A stretch of DNA of 52,964 nucleotides, taken from Klebsiella pneumoniae (GTDB lineage Bacteria > Verrucomicrobiota > Verrucomicrobiia > Limisphaerales > SXTU01). The notes under the pieces were generated by a model. The model was not told where the DNA came from. It did no database searches and saw only the letters and a list, made by a program, of their open reading frames with translations. Positions 8,587 through 19,115 of the stretch are shown piece by piece (the first letter of the stretch is position 1; each line of letters begins with the position of its first letter). A program made the translations under genes and the position numbers. The stretch is from the NCBI GenBank assembly GCA_943330855.2, contig CALQJI020000031.1, positions 1 through 52,964 of the forward strand. Direction: 5' to 3'.

Positions 8587-9471
8587 ATGCCCAGCACACG
8601 CGACATCCGCCGGCGCATCAAGTCGGTCAAGAACACCGCCCAAATCACCAAGGCGATGCAGATGGTCGCGTCGGCCAAGATGCGCCGCGCGCAGCAGTCT
8701 GCGTTGGCGGGTCGGCCTTACGCCACGTTGATGAACGAGGTCCTCGCGGCCGCCACGGCGGGCGCGGGAGAGTTCACCCATCCGCTGATGGAGAAACGCC
8801 CGGTCGTCAAAAAGCGCGCGCTCATCCTCATCACCACGGACAAGGGCCTCTGCGGCGCACTCAACACGAACCTCGTCCGCGAAGCCGCGAAGTGGGACAA
8901 GGACACGACCGTGTTCGTCTGCGCCGGCAAGAAAGGCGCGCAGTGGGCTGGCCGCTTGAAGCGCGAGTTGGCTGCGGAATTCACCTACAAGGACACGCCG
9001 CGTTTCGCCGAGGCGCGGGCCATCTCCAAATTCGCTCAGGAACTTTTTCTGAGCGGCAAGGTGGATGCCGTGGATGTGCTCTACACCGACTTCGTCAACA
9101 CCCTCGTGCAGAAACCCACCCAGCGGCAGCTCCTCCCGCTTGGCGAAATCAAGGCCCTCGAAGCCGGCCTCCAAGGCGACGGGGCGACGAAGGAACTGGG
9201 TCAAGCCACGCAGGAATACCTCTTTGAGCCGGTAGCCGCCACGGTGCTCGGCAACTTGCTGCCGCACTACTTGAATTACCAGGTCTTCCAGTTTTTGCAG
9301 GAGGCGAAGGCTTCCGAGCAGTCCGCGCGCATGGTCGCCATGAAGAACGCGACCGACAACGCCAAGCAAATCATCAAAGACCTGACGCTCGAATACAACA
9401 AGCTGCGCCAGGCCAACATCACGAAAGAACTTTTGGAAATCACCACCGCCCAGATGGCGATGGGCAACTAA
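8587..9471 (+). CDS. atpG: F1Fo ATP synthase subunit gamma
   Basis: The 294-residue central-shaft subunit has the diagnostic N-terminal helix (IRRRIKSVKNTAQITKAMQM), the middle segment TDKGLCGALNTNL, and a C-terminal helix (SARMVAMKNATDNAKQIIK, then LEYNKLRQANITKELLEI). Both termini form the rotating coiled coil. Length is normal. It lies between atpA (27 bp) and atpD (9 bp). Confidence 0.96.
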   Translation: MPSTRDIRRRIKSVKNTAQITKAMQMVASAKMRRAQQSALAGRPYATLMNEVLAAATAGAGEFTHPLMEKRPVVKKRALILITTDKGLCGALNTNLVREAAKWDKDTTVFVCAGKKGAQWAGRLKRELAAEFTYKDTPRFAEARAISKFAQELFLSGKVDAVDVLYTDFVNTLVQKPTQRQLLPLGEIKALEAGLQGDGATKELGQATQEYLFEPVAATVLGNLLPHYLNYQVFQFLQEAKASEQSARMVAMKNATDNAKQIIKDLTLEYNKLRQANITKELLEITTAQMAMGN

Positions 9472-10931
<1,460 letters not shown>

Positions 10932-10932
<1 letters not shown>

Positions 10933-11013
10933 TTGAGTGATGAAAGTTGAGTGTTGAGAGCAATCTCAACCGCGCCGAACGCGGCGCTCAACAATCAACT
11001 CACAAACTCTCAA
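10932..11013. repeat. Imperfect palindrome of TTGAGTG-like units between atpD and atpC
   Basis: The left arm (10932-10960) holds GTTGAGTG, AGTTGAGTG and TTGAGAG. The right arm (10987-11013) holds CTCAAC, CAACTCAC and ACTCTCAAG in inverted orientation. A smaller CCGCG/CGCGG stem lies between them. It belongs to the window's GTTGA-type heptamer family and sits inside an essential operon. Confidence 0.6.
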
Positions 11014-11019
11014 GCGCAC

Positions 11020-11427
11020 ATGGCCACGCTCAAACTCGAAATCGTCACCCCGGAAGCGAAGATCTACTCCGAGGACGTGGACATGGTCACGCTCCCCGGC
11101 ATCGAGGGCGAAATGGGCATCTACCCGATGCACATTTCGCTCATGACCCAGATCGCCCACGGCGAGATCGTCGCGAAGAAGGGCGGGGTGGACCACTACC
11201 TCGCCACCGGCGAGGGCTTCGTGCAAATCACCGGTGACCGCGTGGCTATCCTCACGGACATGGCCATCAAGGCGGATGACATTGACGAGATGAAGGCCGA
11301 GGAAGCTCGCAAGAAGGCCGAAGCCCGCCTCGCCGAGAAGCTAACCGACGAGGAGACCGCCACCGTCCAGGCCGCGCTGCTCCACTCGATGACCCAACTC
11401 AACGTCAAGCGCCGCAACCGCCGGTAA
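11020..11427 (+). CDS. atpC: F1Fo ATP synthase subunit epsilon
   Basis: The 135-residue protein starts MATLKLEIVTPEAKIYSEDV. The beta-sandwich N-domain contains LPGIEGEMGIYPMH, and a C-terminal helical hairpin (ADDIDEMKAEEARKKAEARL) can inhibit rotation in this family. The frame is open 69 bp further upstream, but that part is encoded by the repeat, so the ATG at 11020 is preferred. It is the last gene of the operon and a hairpin terminator follows. Confidence 0.93.
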   Translation: MATLKLEIVTPEAKIYSEDVDMVTLPGIEGEMGIYPMHISLMTQIAHGEIVAKKGGVDHYLATGEGFVQITGDRVAILTDMAIKADDIDEMKAEEARKKAEARLAEKLTDEETATVQAALLHSMTQLNVKRRNRR

Positions 11428-11441
11428 GCCGCTCAAGTTTT

Positions 11442-11484
11442 CAAAAGCCTCGAGGCAATTGAGTTGTTTCGGGGCTTTTGCTTT
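11442..11484 (+). terminator. Rho-independent terminator of the atp operon
   Basis: CAAAAGCCTCGA (11442-11453) pairs with TCGGGGCTTTTG (11469-11480), giving a 12-bp stem with one G-T pair. The sequence then reads CTTT. The A-tract before and T-tract after the GC core fit a terminator, possibly bidirectional with the convergent PPK2 gene. Confidence 0.75.
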
Positions 11485-11502
11485 CAACCGCGGAATCTTG
11501 GC

Positions 11503-12297
<795 letters not shown>

Positions 12298-12430
12298 GAG
12301 GCGAGTGTGGGGAAAAATGCACCGGAGGCAAACCCGCGTTAGTGCTCATTCGGGATGAAGCCCGGACGCCCACGTCCGTAGGGCCTTTCACGCACGCGAA
12401 GCGGCAGCGAACGCAGGCGTCCGCGCCCCT

Positions 12431-13870
12431 TTACGCGACGACATCCTTCACCACGCTTCCATGCACATCCGTCAGTCGGTAGTCGCGGCCCGCGTGGCGG
12501 TAGGTGAGGCGCGTGTGGTCAAAGCCCAGCAGGTGCAGCATCGTAGCGTGGAAGTCGTGGACGTGGACGCCGTTGGCCGCCACCGCGTTGCCGTGCTCGT
12601 CGCTGTCGCCGTAGCTGAAGCCAGGTTTCACGCCGCCGCCGGCCATCCAGCACGTGAACGCTTGAGCGTGGTGTTCGCGTCCCTTCGCGTCCTTCGTGGT
12701 GTTGAACGGCGTGCGGCCAAACTCCGTGGCCCACACGACGAGCGTGTCTTTCAACATGTCGCGGCTCTTCAAATCCTTCAGCAGCGCGGCCATCGGCTGG
12801 TCCACGTTGCGCGCGAGCGGGCCGTGCCCGGCCATGTCGCCGTGCGCGTCCCAATTGCCGGACGCGCCGGTGTCGATGAGTTCGATGAAGCGCACGCCGC
12901 GCTCCGCCAGTCGGCGCGCGATGAGGCACTGCCAGGCGAAGCCCTTGGTGCTGCCGCGTTCGAGGCCGTAGAGCTTGTGTGTCTCGTCCGTCTCCTTCTT
13001 CAGGTCGAAGGCTTCGGGCGCGGCAGCCTGCATGCCGTAAGCCGTCTCGAAGGACTTGATGCGCGCGGCGAGTTGGGCGTCGTTGCCGCGCGCGAGGAGA
13101 TGCTTCTGGTTGAACGCCGCGCCGAGGCCTAGCTCCATTTCCTGCAACTCCGCGTCGGCGAGGCGACGGTTGATGTTCGGCACCGGCACCGGGCCGGGCA
13201 CGACGTGCGTGCCCTGATGGCAGCCGGGGAGAAAGTCCGCCGACCACACCTGCCCGCCGGCATACGGCATGGCGGGAGCGATGACCATGAAGCTCGGCAG
13301 GTTCGCGTTCTCCGTGCCGAGACCGTAGCTGACCCACGAGCCGACGCTGGGCCGCGTGAACGTGACCGAACCGGTGTGGATGCCCAGCGTGGCCTGCGCG
13401 TGGTCCGCGTGGTCGTTGAACATGGAGCGGATGAGGCAGAGGTCGTCCGCGCACTCGGCGGTCTTGGGGAACAGCTCGCTAATCCACAGGCCGGACTGGC
13501 CGCGCTGCTTAAATTCCCAGCCGGGCTTCTTGTAAAACTTCACCTCGCTCCGGTTGTTCAGCGCGAAGGCCTCCAGCATCTTCTTCGGCACTTCGTAAGG
13601 CTGGTTGTGGTCCGCAATGAGGCGCGGCTTGTAATCCCACGAGTCCACATGTGACGCGCCGCCGCTCATGTGCAGGAAGATGACGCGCTTGGCCTTCGGC
13701 GCGAAGTGCGGCTGCTTCGGCGCGAGCGGGTCGGCGGGAGCCGCAGCGCGGGCATCGGTGCGCATTAGCTCGGAGAGCATTCCGGGGAGCAACAGCGAGG
13801 TGGCAGCGAGGGAGCGGACGGCGCTGCGGCGTGTGAGGGTGCGAGGGTGTGAGGGTGTGAGGGTTTTCAT
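12431..13870 (-). CDS. DUF1501 protein with Tat-like leader
   Basis: The 479-residue protein belongs to the DUF1501 family, a secreted sulfatase-fold-like family abundant in Planctomycetes and Verrucomicrobia and usually paired with PSD1 proteins. It has an RR-containing leader (TRRSAVRSLAATSLLLPG), then LHMSGGASHVDSWDYKP, and the family's C-terminal block (VVWATEFGRTPFNTTKDAKGREHH). No PSD1 partner is adjacent. The ATG at 13870 overlaps the stop of the upstream four-helix-bundle gene in a TGATG arrangement; an alternative ATG at 13882 adds four residues. The leader's first residues (TPSHPRTLTRR) come from the octamer repeat at 13831-13862. Confidence 0.88.
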   Translation of the reverse strand: MKTLTPSHPRTLTRRSAVRSLAATSLLLPGMLSELMRTDARAAAPADPLAPKQPHFAPKAKRVIFLHMSGGASHVDSWDYKPRLIADHNQPYEVPKKMLEAFALNNRSEVKFYKKPGWEFKQRGQSGLWISELFPKTAECADDLCLIRSMFNDHADHAQATLGIHTGSVTFTRPSVGSWVSYGLGTENANLPSFMVIAPAMPYAGGQVWSADFLPGCHQGTHVVPGPVPVPNINRRLADAELQEMELGLGAAFNQKHLLARGNDAQLAARIKSFETAYGMQAAAPEAFDLKKETDETHKLYGLERGSTKGFAWQCLIARRLAERGVRFIELIDTGASGNWDAHGDMAGHGPLARNVDQPMAALLKDLKSRDMLKDTLVVWATEFGRTPFNTTKDAKGREHHAQAFTCWMAGGGVKPGFSYGDSDEHGNAVAANGVHVHDFHATMLHLLGFDHTRLTYRHAGRDYRLTDVHGSVVKDVVA

Positions 13871-14296
13871 CACAGAGTCCATTGGTTGGCGTTCGTAATC
13901 ATTCGGACGAGCATCGCGATGATGTGGTCATAGTCTTTGTAGAGCTTGGTTGCAGCCGCACGGTCGAGGTATCCGCACTCCACCGAGAACTGCACCCAGG
14001 TCTGGGTTTCGGCGGCTTCAGCCTCACATTCACCGAGCTTGGCGATGAACGCGGCTTCGTAGCGTCGCTTGCACCAAGCCTCGGCCAGGTTCGCACAGAC
14101 CGAACGCGAGGAGCGCCGTATCTGGTCCGTGAGCGAGTAAGTCTCCTCCTTCGGGAAACGCTTGCTCAACGCGAACACCTCCATCGCCGCCGTAAACGCC
14201 AATTGATAAACCTCCAAGTCAGTGTGCCGCTTCACCAGCGGCTTCCGAACTGGATTGGCATTTTCACTCATACTCTCAAACCCTCGCACCCTCACA
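13832..14296. repeat. 17-bp inverted repeats bracketing the four-helix-bundle gene
   Basis: TGTGAGGGTGCGAGGGT at 13832-13848 is exactly inverted as ACCCTCGCACCCTCACA at 14280-14296. The left copy is part of a GTGTGAGG octamer array (13831-13862) that codes for the leader of DUF1501. The two copies enclose the whole 23S-IVP-type gene, so the segment looks like a small cassette. Confidence 0.7.
13870..14271 (-). CDS. Four-helix-bundle protein, 23S rRNA intervening-sequence (S23/IVP) family
   Basis: The 133-residue protein has the family's marks: DLEVYQLAFTAAMEVFALSKRFPKEE at the N-terminus, then LTDQIRRSSRSVCANLAEAW, KRRYEAAFIAKLGECEAEAAET and a closing helix. These proteins were first found inside 23S rRNA intervening sequences and are common as solitary genes; their molecular function is unknown. 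The start MSENANPVRK (14271) was chosen over upstream ATGs because the upstream residues are encoded by a repeat. The stop overlaps the DUF1501 start, so the two may be translationally coupled. Exact inverted repeats flank the gene. Confidence 0.88.
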   Translation of the reverse strand: MSENANPVRKPLVKRHTDLEVYQLAFTAAMEVFALSKRFPKEETYSLTDQIRRSSRSVCANLAEAWCKRRYEAAFIAKLGECEAEAAETQTWVQFSVECGYLDRAAATKLYKDYDHIIAMLVRMITNANQWTL

Positions 14297-14476
14297 TATT
14301 CGGATGCCAGCGTGTAGTTGGACGAAACGTAAAACAACTTCCTGCAAACTAGCGAACCGAAATCTTGCGGGGACACGATGCGTTTCGTAGGCCGCCGGGC
14401 GCTCTTCTGGGACTGGCTCGAACTCGGCGGTCGCAGACCCGCCACCGCAGGGATTCCAGGCGTGTCGAAGGGGCGG

Positions 14477-14962
14477 CTACCGGCTCACCAGTCGCATCTG
14501 GATGGGGGAGAGATCCAGTTGGTAGCGCTTGCCGGGCGGGGCGGGTGGGACCCCGACGAGGTATTTCTTCGCGATGAGTTCATCCGCGTCTTTGGGGAGG
14601 CGCAAGTTGTCATTGTGGAAGCGGCCCACGGCGACTTCGAGTTGGCGCGAGGACATGACGGGGAGTTTCTCGGGGTCGGTGATGCCGGAGGCGATGGCGG
14701 CGGCAAGTTCCTCGTCCACGGGACTGGCGTTCACCCCGGCGGGTGCACCGGTTGCGGCTGCGGTTGCGGTGGGGCTGGGGGCGGTGAGCGGCTGGAACTC
14801 GATGGGTGGGTGCTGGTTGACAACTTTGGCGGCTTCGGTGTGCTGATGTTTCCACCACCACAAGCCAGCGATGACGGCGATGACGGCCCAGGTGGCGGGT
14901 TTCTTGAGGGCCTGCAGCGCGTGGCCGATGCCGACGAAGAGGGAAAAGAGGATTTTTTGCAT
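14477..14962 (-). CDS. Single-pass membrane protein downstream of pseudopilins, unknown function
   Basis: The 161-residue protein has a hydrophobic stretch at about residues 22-37 (PATWAVIAVIAGLWWWK), then a Pro/Ala/Thr-rich linker. The small C-terminal module contains LPVMSSRQLEVAVGRFH, LPKDADELIAKKYLVGVPPAP and GKRYQLD. That module resembles the periplasmic ends of verrucomicrobial pilin-associated proteins, but I cannot name it. It lies 17 bp after a pseudopilin gene and is probably in the same operon. Confidence 0.7.
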   Translation of the reverse strand: MQKILFSLFVGIGHALQALKKPATWAVIAVIAGLWWWKHQHTEAAKVVNQHPPIEFQPLTAPSPTATAAATGAPAGVNASPVDEELAAAIASGITDPEKLPVMSSRQLEVAVGRFHNDNLRLPKDADELIAKKYLVGVPPAPPGKRYQLDLSPIQMRLVSR

Positions 14963-14979
14963 GGTTCGTGGAGGTGCGG

Positions 14980-15804
14980 CTATTTCGGATGCGTGGTCAG
15001 CTCGCGGAGGGAGAGCACGTCGGCGTTGGTCATGGAGAATTGATGGTCCGGCAGCCAGTCCACCTGGTAGGTGCGGAGGGTGTCTTTGTCGCGGATGCCG
15101 TAGAGATCAATGTGTCCATCAGCGAAGGCCATCGCGGAGCGGCCACCGTGGAGGAAGGAGGGCATATGGAAGTAGCCCTCGGCCTGGTTTGTGTCCATCG
15201 GCACGCGGGCCATGCTGGTGCAGATGGTGTGTGGGTTGAGTTCGAGGAAGGTGAAAATTTGCGAGGGATTGGGCACGTCTGCCAAGCGCGCAAAGGTTTG
15301 GTAGGCCGGGTCGGTCTCGCTGCGGCTGCCCGCGCCCATATATTGGTTCAGACCGAAGCTGCGGGTCAATGGGACGCCTTGCACGAGGTGCTTCACTGCG
15401 GGGCAGCGGTAGATGCGTGGATTGGGGAGGCTGCCGGCAAAGGCGGCGAGTTGGGGGTCGGTGAGGTAGTCGGTGTTCGTGACGCTCGCGTAGGTGTAGT
15501 GGTAGTCGCCCTGCACCCACGGAAGCGGAGGTGGGTTATTGGTGGAGGTTTGGGGGCGGTAGTTCAACACGAGTTTGTCGTCGTTCTCGGTCGGGTATTT
15601 TTGCCAGACGAGGGATATCTGGCGGAGGTTGTTGATGCACTCGGTGCGTTCAGCGCGGGTCTTGACCTTGCTGATGCCACCGAGGAAGAGCGAGATCAGC
15701 ACGAGGATGATCGCGATGACGACGAGGAGTTCGATCAGCGCAAAGGCGGTGCCGCGCGCGGAGGGAATGGACCGAGGCGGGCGGATGGAGGGGCTTGTCT
15801 TCAA
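14980..15804 (-). CDS. Type II secretion/pilin-like protein with H-X9-DG motif (second of pair)
   Basis: The 274-residue protein has a prepilin N-terminus: GTAFALIELLVVIAIILVLIS, with cleavage expected before the hydrophobic helix, although the classic G|FTLIE is altered to FALIE. CINNLRQISLVWQKYPTENDD follows. The C-terminus carries H-X9-DG (HGGRSAMAFADGHIDLY), the mark of a large family in Planctomycetes and Verrucomicrobia. Its start overlaps the preceding paralogue's stop by 4 bp (ATGA). Confidence 0.88.
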   Translation of the reverse strand: MKTSPSIRPPRSIPSARGTAFALIELLVVIAIILVLISLFLGGISKVKTRAERTECINNLRQISLVWQKYPTENDDKLVLNYRPQTSTNNPPPLPWVQGDYHYTYASVTNTDYLTDPQLAAFAGSLPNPRIYRCPAVKHLVQGVPLTRSFGLNQYMGAGSRSETDPAYQTFARLADVPNPSQIFTFLELNPHTICTSMARVPMDTNQAEGYFHMPSFLHGGRSAMAFADGHIDLYGIRDKDTLRTYQVDWLPDHQFSMTNADVLSLRELTTHPK

Positions 15805-16637
15805 CGCGCGCGGGTGAGGCGGTTGGCATACCAGAGGGCGTCGGCGTTGGTGGCTGAGTGGAGGCCGGAGTGGAAGGCGAGCCAGTCCACGGGCCAGGTG
15901 CGGGTGAACTCCTCGGTCTGCTGCTTTTGCGGCTCCACGTGGCCGTCGGCATAGCTGATTTGGCCGATGCGGCCGTGGCCGAACATCGGCAGCGTGGCAA
16001 AGTCGGCGGAAATGATCGTGCCCAAGGTGGGTGAGTTCGTATCCGTCTCGGCTTGGAGGGAGTTGATACGGATGGCGGAGGTGCAGATGATGAACGGGTT
16101 CATCTCCGAGAACACCAAGCGTTCCGCGGGTTGTGTGATGTCATTCATCCGCTGGTAGGTCTCGAACCCCGTGGGCGCGCTCCACGTGGAACTGCGTCCG
16201 CCCATGTAGGGATTCATGCTGTAGGTCCGAATGATGGGCACGCCCTGGATGTTGTGTTTGATCCCGGCGCAGCGATAGAGGCGCGGGTTCAGTTTCGCAT
16301 AGGCGAACGCTGAGTAGTTGGGGTCCGTGAGGAAGGCCTCGTTGGTGACTGAAGGATAAAACTGATGCGTGCCGCTGGAAGCCCACGGGAAGTTCGTGGT
16401 GAGGGGCGTCATGCTGCTCACGGGATTGGAGTTCACCACCAGCCGGTCATCGGAGTCGCCCGCGTATTTCTGCCAGACCACCAAGAGCTGCCGCTGGTTG
16501 TTCATGCAGGTGATGCTGTGGGCGCGCCCCTTTGCCTGTGCGATGCCTCCAGCCAGCAGCGACGCCAAGATGCCGATGATGGCAATGACCATGAGCAGTT
16601 CGATCAACGTGAAAGCTCGGGTGGTGGGGTGTCGCAT
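15801..16637 (-). CDS. Type II secretion/pilin-like protein with H-X9-DG motif (first of pair)
   Basis: The 278-residue paralogue of the next gene has the full prepilin signature (AFTLIELLMVIAIIGILASLL), then CMNNQRQLLVVWQKYAGDSDDRLV. An H-X9-DG near the C-terminus reads HGRIGQISYADGHVEPQ. The two share layout and many aligned motifs (YRC, VQGVPxxR, NPxxxxTS), which indicates tandem duplication. It is probably processed by a prepilin peptidase and displayed in the envelope. It is first in the three-gene minus-strand unit. Confidence 0.9.
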   Translation of the reverse strand: MRHPTTRAFTLIELLMVIAIIGILASLLAGGIAQAKGRAHSITCMNNQRQLLVVWQKYAGDSDDRLVVNSNPVSSMTPLTTNFPWASSGTHQFYPSVTNEAFLTDPNYSAFAYAKLNPRLYRCAGIKHNIQGVPIIRTYSMNPYMGGRSSTWSAPTGFETYQRMNDITQPAERLVFSEMNPFIICTSAIRINSLQAETDTNSPTLGTIISADFATLPMFGHGRIGQISYADGHVEPQKQQTEEFTRTWPVDWLAFHSGLHSATNADALWYANRLTRAR

Positions 16638-16792
16638 ACCGCAAAAGTTGAACGCCCGGAGACTAGGCTCAACACTTGGTGAGTCAAGTCGCTGCCCGGC
16701 GCATGGTCGTCACAAATCAGTGCGCTCAAGCCCCTGCTGGCGGTGGCTTTGAGTTGAATCACGGTTTGCTAGCTGACATCTACTTCTCGTCC

Positions 16793-18958
16793 ATGAATCA
16801 GTCTCGCCTCGTCCTACTTGCCTCGCTCGGACTCACCGCGCTCTACGCATTCGTCGGCACGGCGGCGGAGTCGAAGGCTCCGGCCAAGCAACCCGCGCCC
16901 CCGCAAACTCCGTGGGCCTTCCTCCCTCTCCGCGAGACGCCATCCCCCAAAGTCCGCGACACCAAGTGGCCCCAAACCCGCATTGACCATTTCCTCCTCG
17001 CGAAGCAGGAGAAAGCCAACCTCAAGCCCGCCCCGCCCGCCGACCCGCGCGCCCTCATCCGCCGCCTCCACTTTGACCTCACCGGCCTCCCGCCCACGCC
17101 CGAGGAAGTGGAGACGTTCGTTCGCGACTTCGCACTTTCTCACGCTCCCACTTTCTCACCGGCAAGCGGCGTAGGTGGGAAAGTGAGCAGGCGAGAAAGT
17201 GAGAGCCGCGTCGTTGCCGCAGCCGTGGACCGCCTCCTCGCCTCCCCCCACTACGGCGAGCGCTACGCCCGCTACTGGCTCGACCTCGCCCGCTACGTGG
17301 ACAAGACCGGCTCGTGGCTCGAGAAAACCACCTCCGCGCATCTCTACCGCGACTGGGTCATCAAAGCCTTCAACGACGACCTCCCCTACGACCAATTCGT
17401 CATGCGCCAAATCGCCGCCGACAGCCTCATCGCAGAAGCCGAGTCCAAAGCCCAAAGCCCAAAGCCCAAAGCCGACGCCGCACCGGAAAAGTCACCCCCT
17501 TCTCAACCCTCGCGCAGCGACCTCCACGCCCTCGCCTTCCTCGGCCTCGCGCCGACTTACTGGAAGGAACTCCAGCTCCCGCCCGACCTCATCAAGGGCA
17601 CCGTCGCCGACGAATGGGAGGAGCACGTGGACACCCTCAGCCGCACCTTCCTCGGCCTCACGCTCGCCTGCGCCCGCTGCCACGACCACAAGTCCGACCC
17701 CATCACCGCCGCCGACTACTATGGCATCGCCGGCGTCTTCGCGAGCGTCCGCCATGCCGAGGTCCCCACGATGGGCGACCAGTTCTGGCTGCCCGTGAAG
17801 AAAGCCCGCGAATCCGTCGCCGCGCTCGAAAAGGAACGCGACGAGTTGAAGAAGAAAAAGCCCGCGCCCGCCGACCTCACCAACCAAGTCGCCGTCATCG
17901 AACAGAAAATCACCGGCCTCAAGTCCGGCACGCCGCACTTCAACATGGCGATGGCCACCGCCGTCGAGGACGCCGCGCTCTTCGTCATCCCCGCCGCGAA
18001 CAACAAAGGCACCGTGCTCGACTTCAAGCCCGGCCAGGCCCGCGACCTCGAGCTGATGAAGCGCGGCGACCCGAACAACACCGGTGACATCGTCCCCCGC
18101 CGCTTCCTCTCCGCCTTCCCCGCCAAGGACGGCCAACCGCGCCGCCTCACCACGGGCAGCGGCCGTCTTGAGCTGGCCCAAGCCATCGTGCAGGAAGCCG
18201 CGCCGCTCACCGCCCGCGTCATCGTGAACCGCATCTGGCGGCACCACTTCGGGCGCGGCATCGTGGAGACGCCCAGCGAGTTCGGCGCCACCGGCGACGC
18301 ACCCTCGCACCCCGAGTTGCTCGACGACCTCACCGCGCGCTTCATCCAGAACGGCTGGTCCATCAAGTGGCTGCACCGCGAAATCCTCCTCTCCGCCGCG
18401 TGGCAGCAAAGCTCCCTCGCGCCCGACTCCGAGAAACGCGACCCCGAGAACCGCCTCTTCGCCCGCATGCCCCGCCGCCGCCTCGACTTCGAGGCGTGGC
18501 GCGACACCGCGCTCGCCGCCGCTGGCACGCTGGACCGCAGCTTCGGCGGCGTCGCTACGCCGCTCACCTCCGAGCAGAACCTCCGCCGCACGCTCTACGG
18601 CATCGTGGACCGCCACGAACTGGAGCCGATGCTGCGCATTCACGACTTCCCCGACCCCGCCGCCCACAGCGCCTCGCGCACCGAGACCGCCACCGCGCTG
18701 CAAATGCTCTTCTCCCTGAACAGCCCCTTCCTCCTCGCCCAAGCCGACGCCTTCGCCGCGCGCCTGGAGAAGGAAGCCGGCCCCGCGTTGAACGACCGCG
18801 TCATCCGCGCCCACGCCGTCCTCTTTCAGCGCCCCCCGACAGCGAAGGAACTCGCGATGGCCACCCGCTTCCTCGCCACCCGCGAAACCGACAAGAAAGC
18901 GTGGTCCGAATACGCCCAAGCCCTGCTGGCTAGCAACGAAACGCAGTTTGTGGATTGA
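16793..18958 (+). CDS. PSD1-type protein (DUF1549 + DUF1553) without N-terminal cytochrome domain
   Basis: The 721-residue secreted protein starts MNQSRLVLLASLGLTALYAF. DUF1549 (PSCyt2) spans about residues 60-310, with LTGLPPTPEEVETF, SPHYGERYARYWLDLARY and the ACARCHDHKSDPI motif. DUF1553 (PSD1) covers the C-terminal half, with RVIVNRIWRHHFGRGIVETPSEFG and the ending ALLASNETQFVD. It lacks the PSCyt1 CxxCH domain present in the paralogue at 32888-36424. About 22 residues after VRDF are encoded by a hairpin repeat (17133-17203), and a KAQSPKPKA segment by a second repeat. The ATG at 16793 was chosen over 16676 because the extra residues are not leader-like. Confidence 0.88.
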   Translation: MNQSRLVLLASLGLTALYAFVGTAAESKAPAKQPAPPQTPWAFLPLRETPSPKVRDTKWPQTRIDHFLLAKQEKANLKPAPPADPRALIRRLHFDLTGLPPTPEEVETFVRDFALSHAPTFSPASGVGGKVSRRESESRVVAAAVDRLLASPHYGERYARYWLDLARYVDKTGSWLEKTTSAHLYRDWVIKAFNDDLPYDQFVMRQIAADSLIAEAESKAQSPKPKADAAPEKSPPSQPSRSDLHALAFLGLAPTYWKELQLPPDLIKGTVADEWEEHVDTLSRTFLGLTLACARCHDHKSDPITAADYYGIAGVFASVRHAEVPTMGDQFWLPVKKARESVAALEKERDELKKKKPAPADLTNQVAVIEQKITGLKSGTPHFNMAMATAVEDAALFVIPAANNKGTVLDFKPGQARDLELMKRGDPNNTGDIVPRRFLSAFPAKDGQPRRLTTGSGRLELAQAIVQEAAPLTARVIVNRIWRHHFGRGIVETPSEFGATGDAPSHPELLDDLTARFIQNGWSIKWLHREILLSAAWQQSSLAPDSEKRDPENRLFARMPRRRLDFEAWRDTALAAAGTLDRSFGGVATPLTSEQNLRRTLYGIVDRHELEPMLRIHDFPDPAAHSASRTETATALQMLFSLNSPFLLAQADAFAARLEKEAGPALNDRVIRAHAVLFQRPPTAKELAMATRFLATRETDKKAWSEYAQALLASNETQFVD
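17133..17203. repeat. Long hairpin repeat inserted in frame in the PSD1 gene
   Basis: The left arm (17133-17160) contains CACTTTCTCAC twice. The right arm (17174-17203) contains GGGAAAGTGAG and GAGAAAGTGAG in inverted form. The arms pair over about 28 bp around a 13-base loop. The paralogue at 32888 lacks this segment at the homologous position: it reads ADESPQAFEKIVDRLLASP where this protein has a longer unrelated stretch before VDRLLASP. Confidence 0.75.
17442..17473 (+). repeat. AAAGCCC tandem heptamers inside the PSD1 gene
   Basis: AGTCCAAAGCCC is followed by further AAAGCCC copies and encodes ESKAQSPKPKA. The paralogue carries a related tract at the homologous place (33825-33856). The unit is 7 bp, but the tract length keeps the frame. 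Confidence 0.65.
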
Positions 18959-19004
18959 GGGGGGCGCTGCGGGCACATCTTGACCCTACTCCAAAAACCC
19001 TGCG

Positions 19005-19115
19005 CCCCGGAGCGCGGGCGTCACGCCCGCAGCAGCCGCGCGAAGACTGAGGGCGGCGGACTTTCCCACTCTTGCGCGAATCACCCGCTGCGGCCTGAAA
19101 GGCCGCGCTCCGGGG
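19005..19115. repeat. Branched palindromic element between PSD1 and ThuA-like genes
   Basis: A perfect 13-bp outer stem (CCCCGGAGCGCGG 19005-19017; CCGCGCTCCGGGG 19103-19115) encloses two smaller hairpins, GGGCGT/ACGCCC at 19016-19028 and CGGCCT/AGGCCG at 19091-19105. The fold would resemble a cruciform or cloverleaf. It occupies most of the 261-bp gap. Confidence 0.7.

Noticed and set aside
17492..18976. 494-residue open frame antisense to the PSD1 gene
   Set aside because: Same GC-driven antisense composition; no family features.
19005..19115. tRNA gene, because of the cloverleaf-like folding
   Set aside because: There is no acceptor CCA context, no T-loop GTTCRA motif, no anticodon-loop pattern, and stem lengths do not fit a tRNA.
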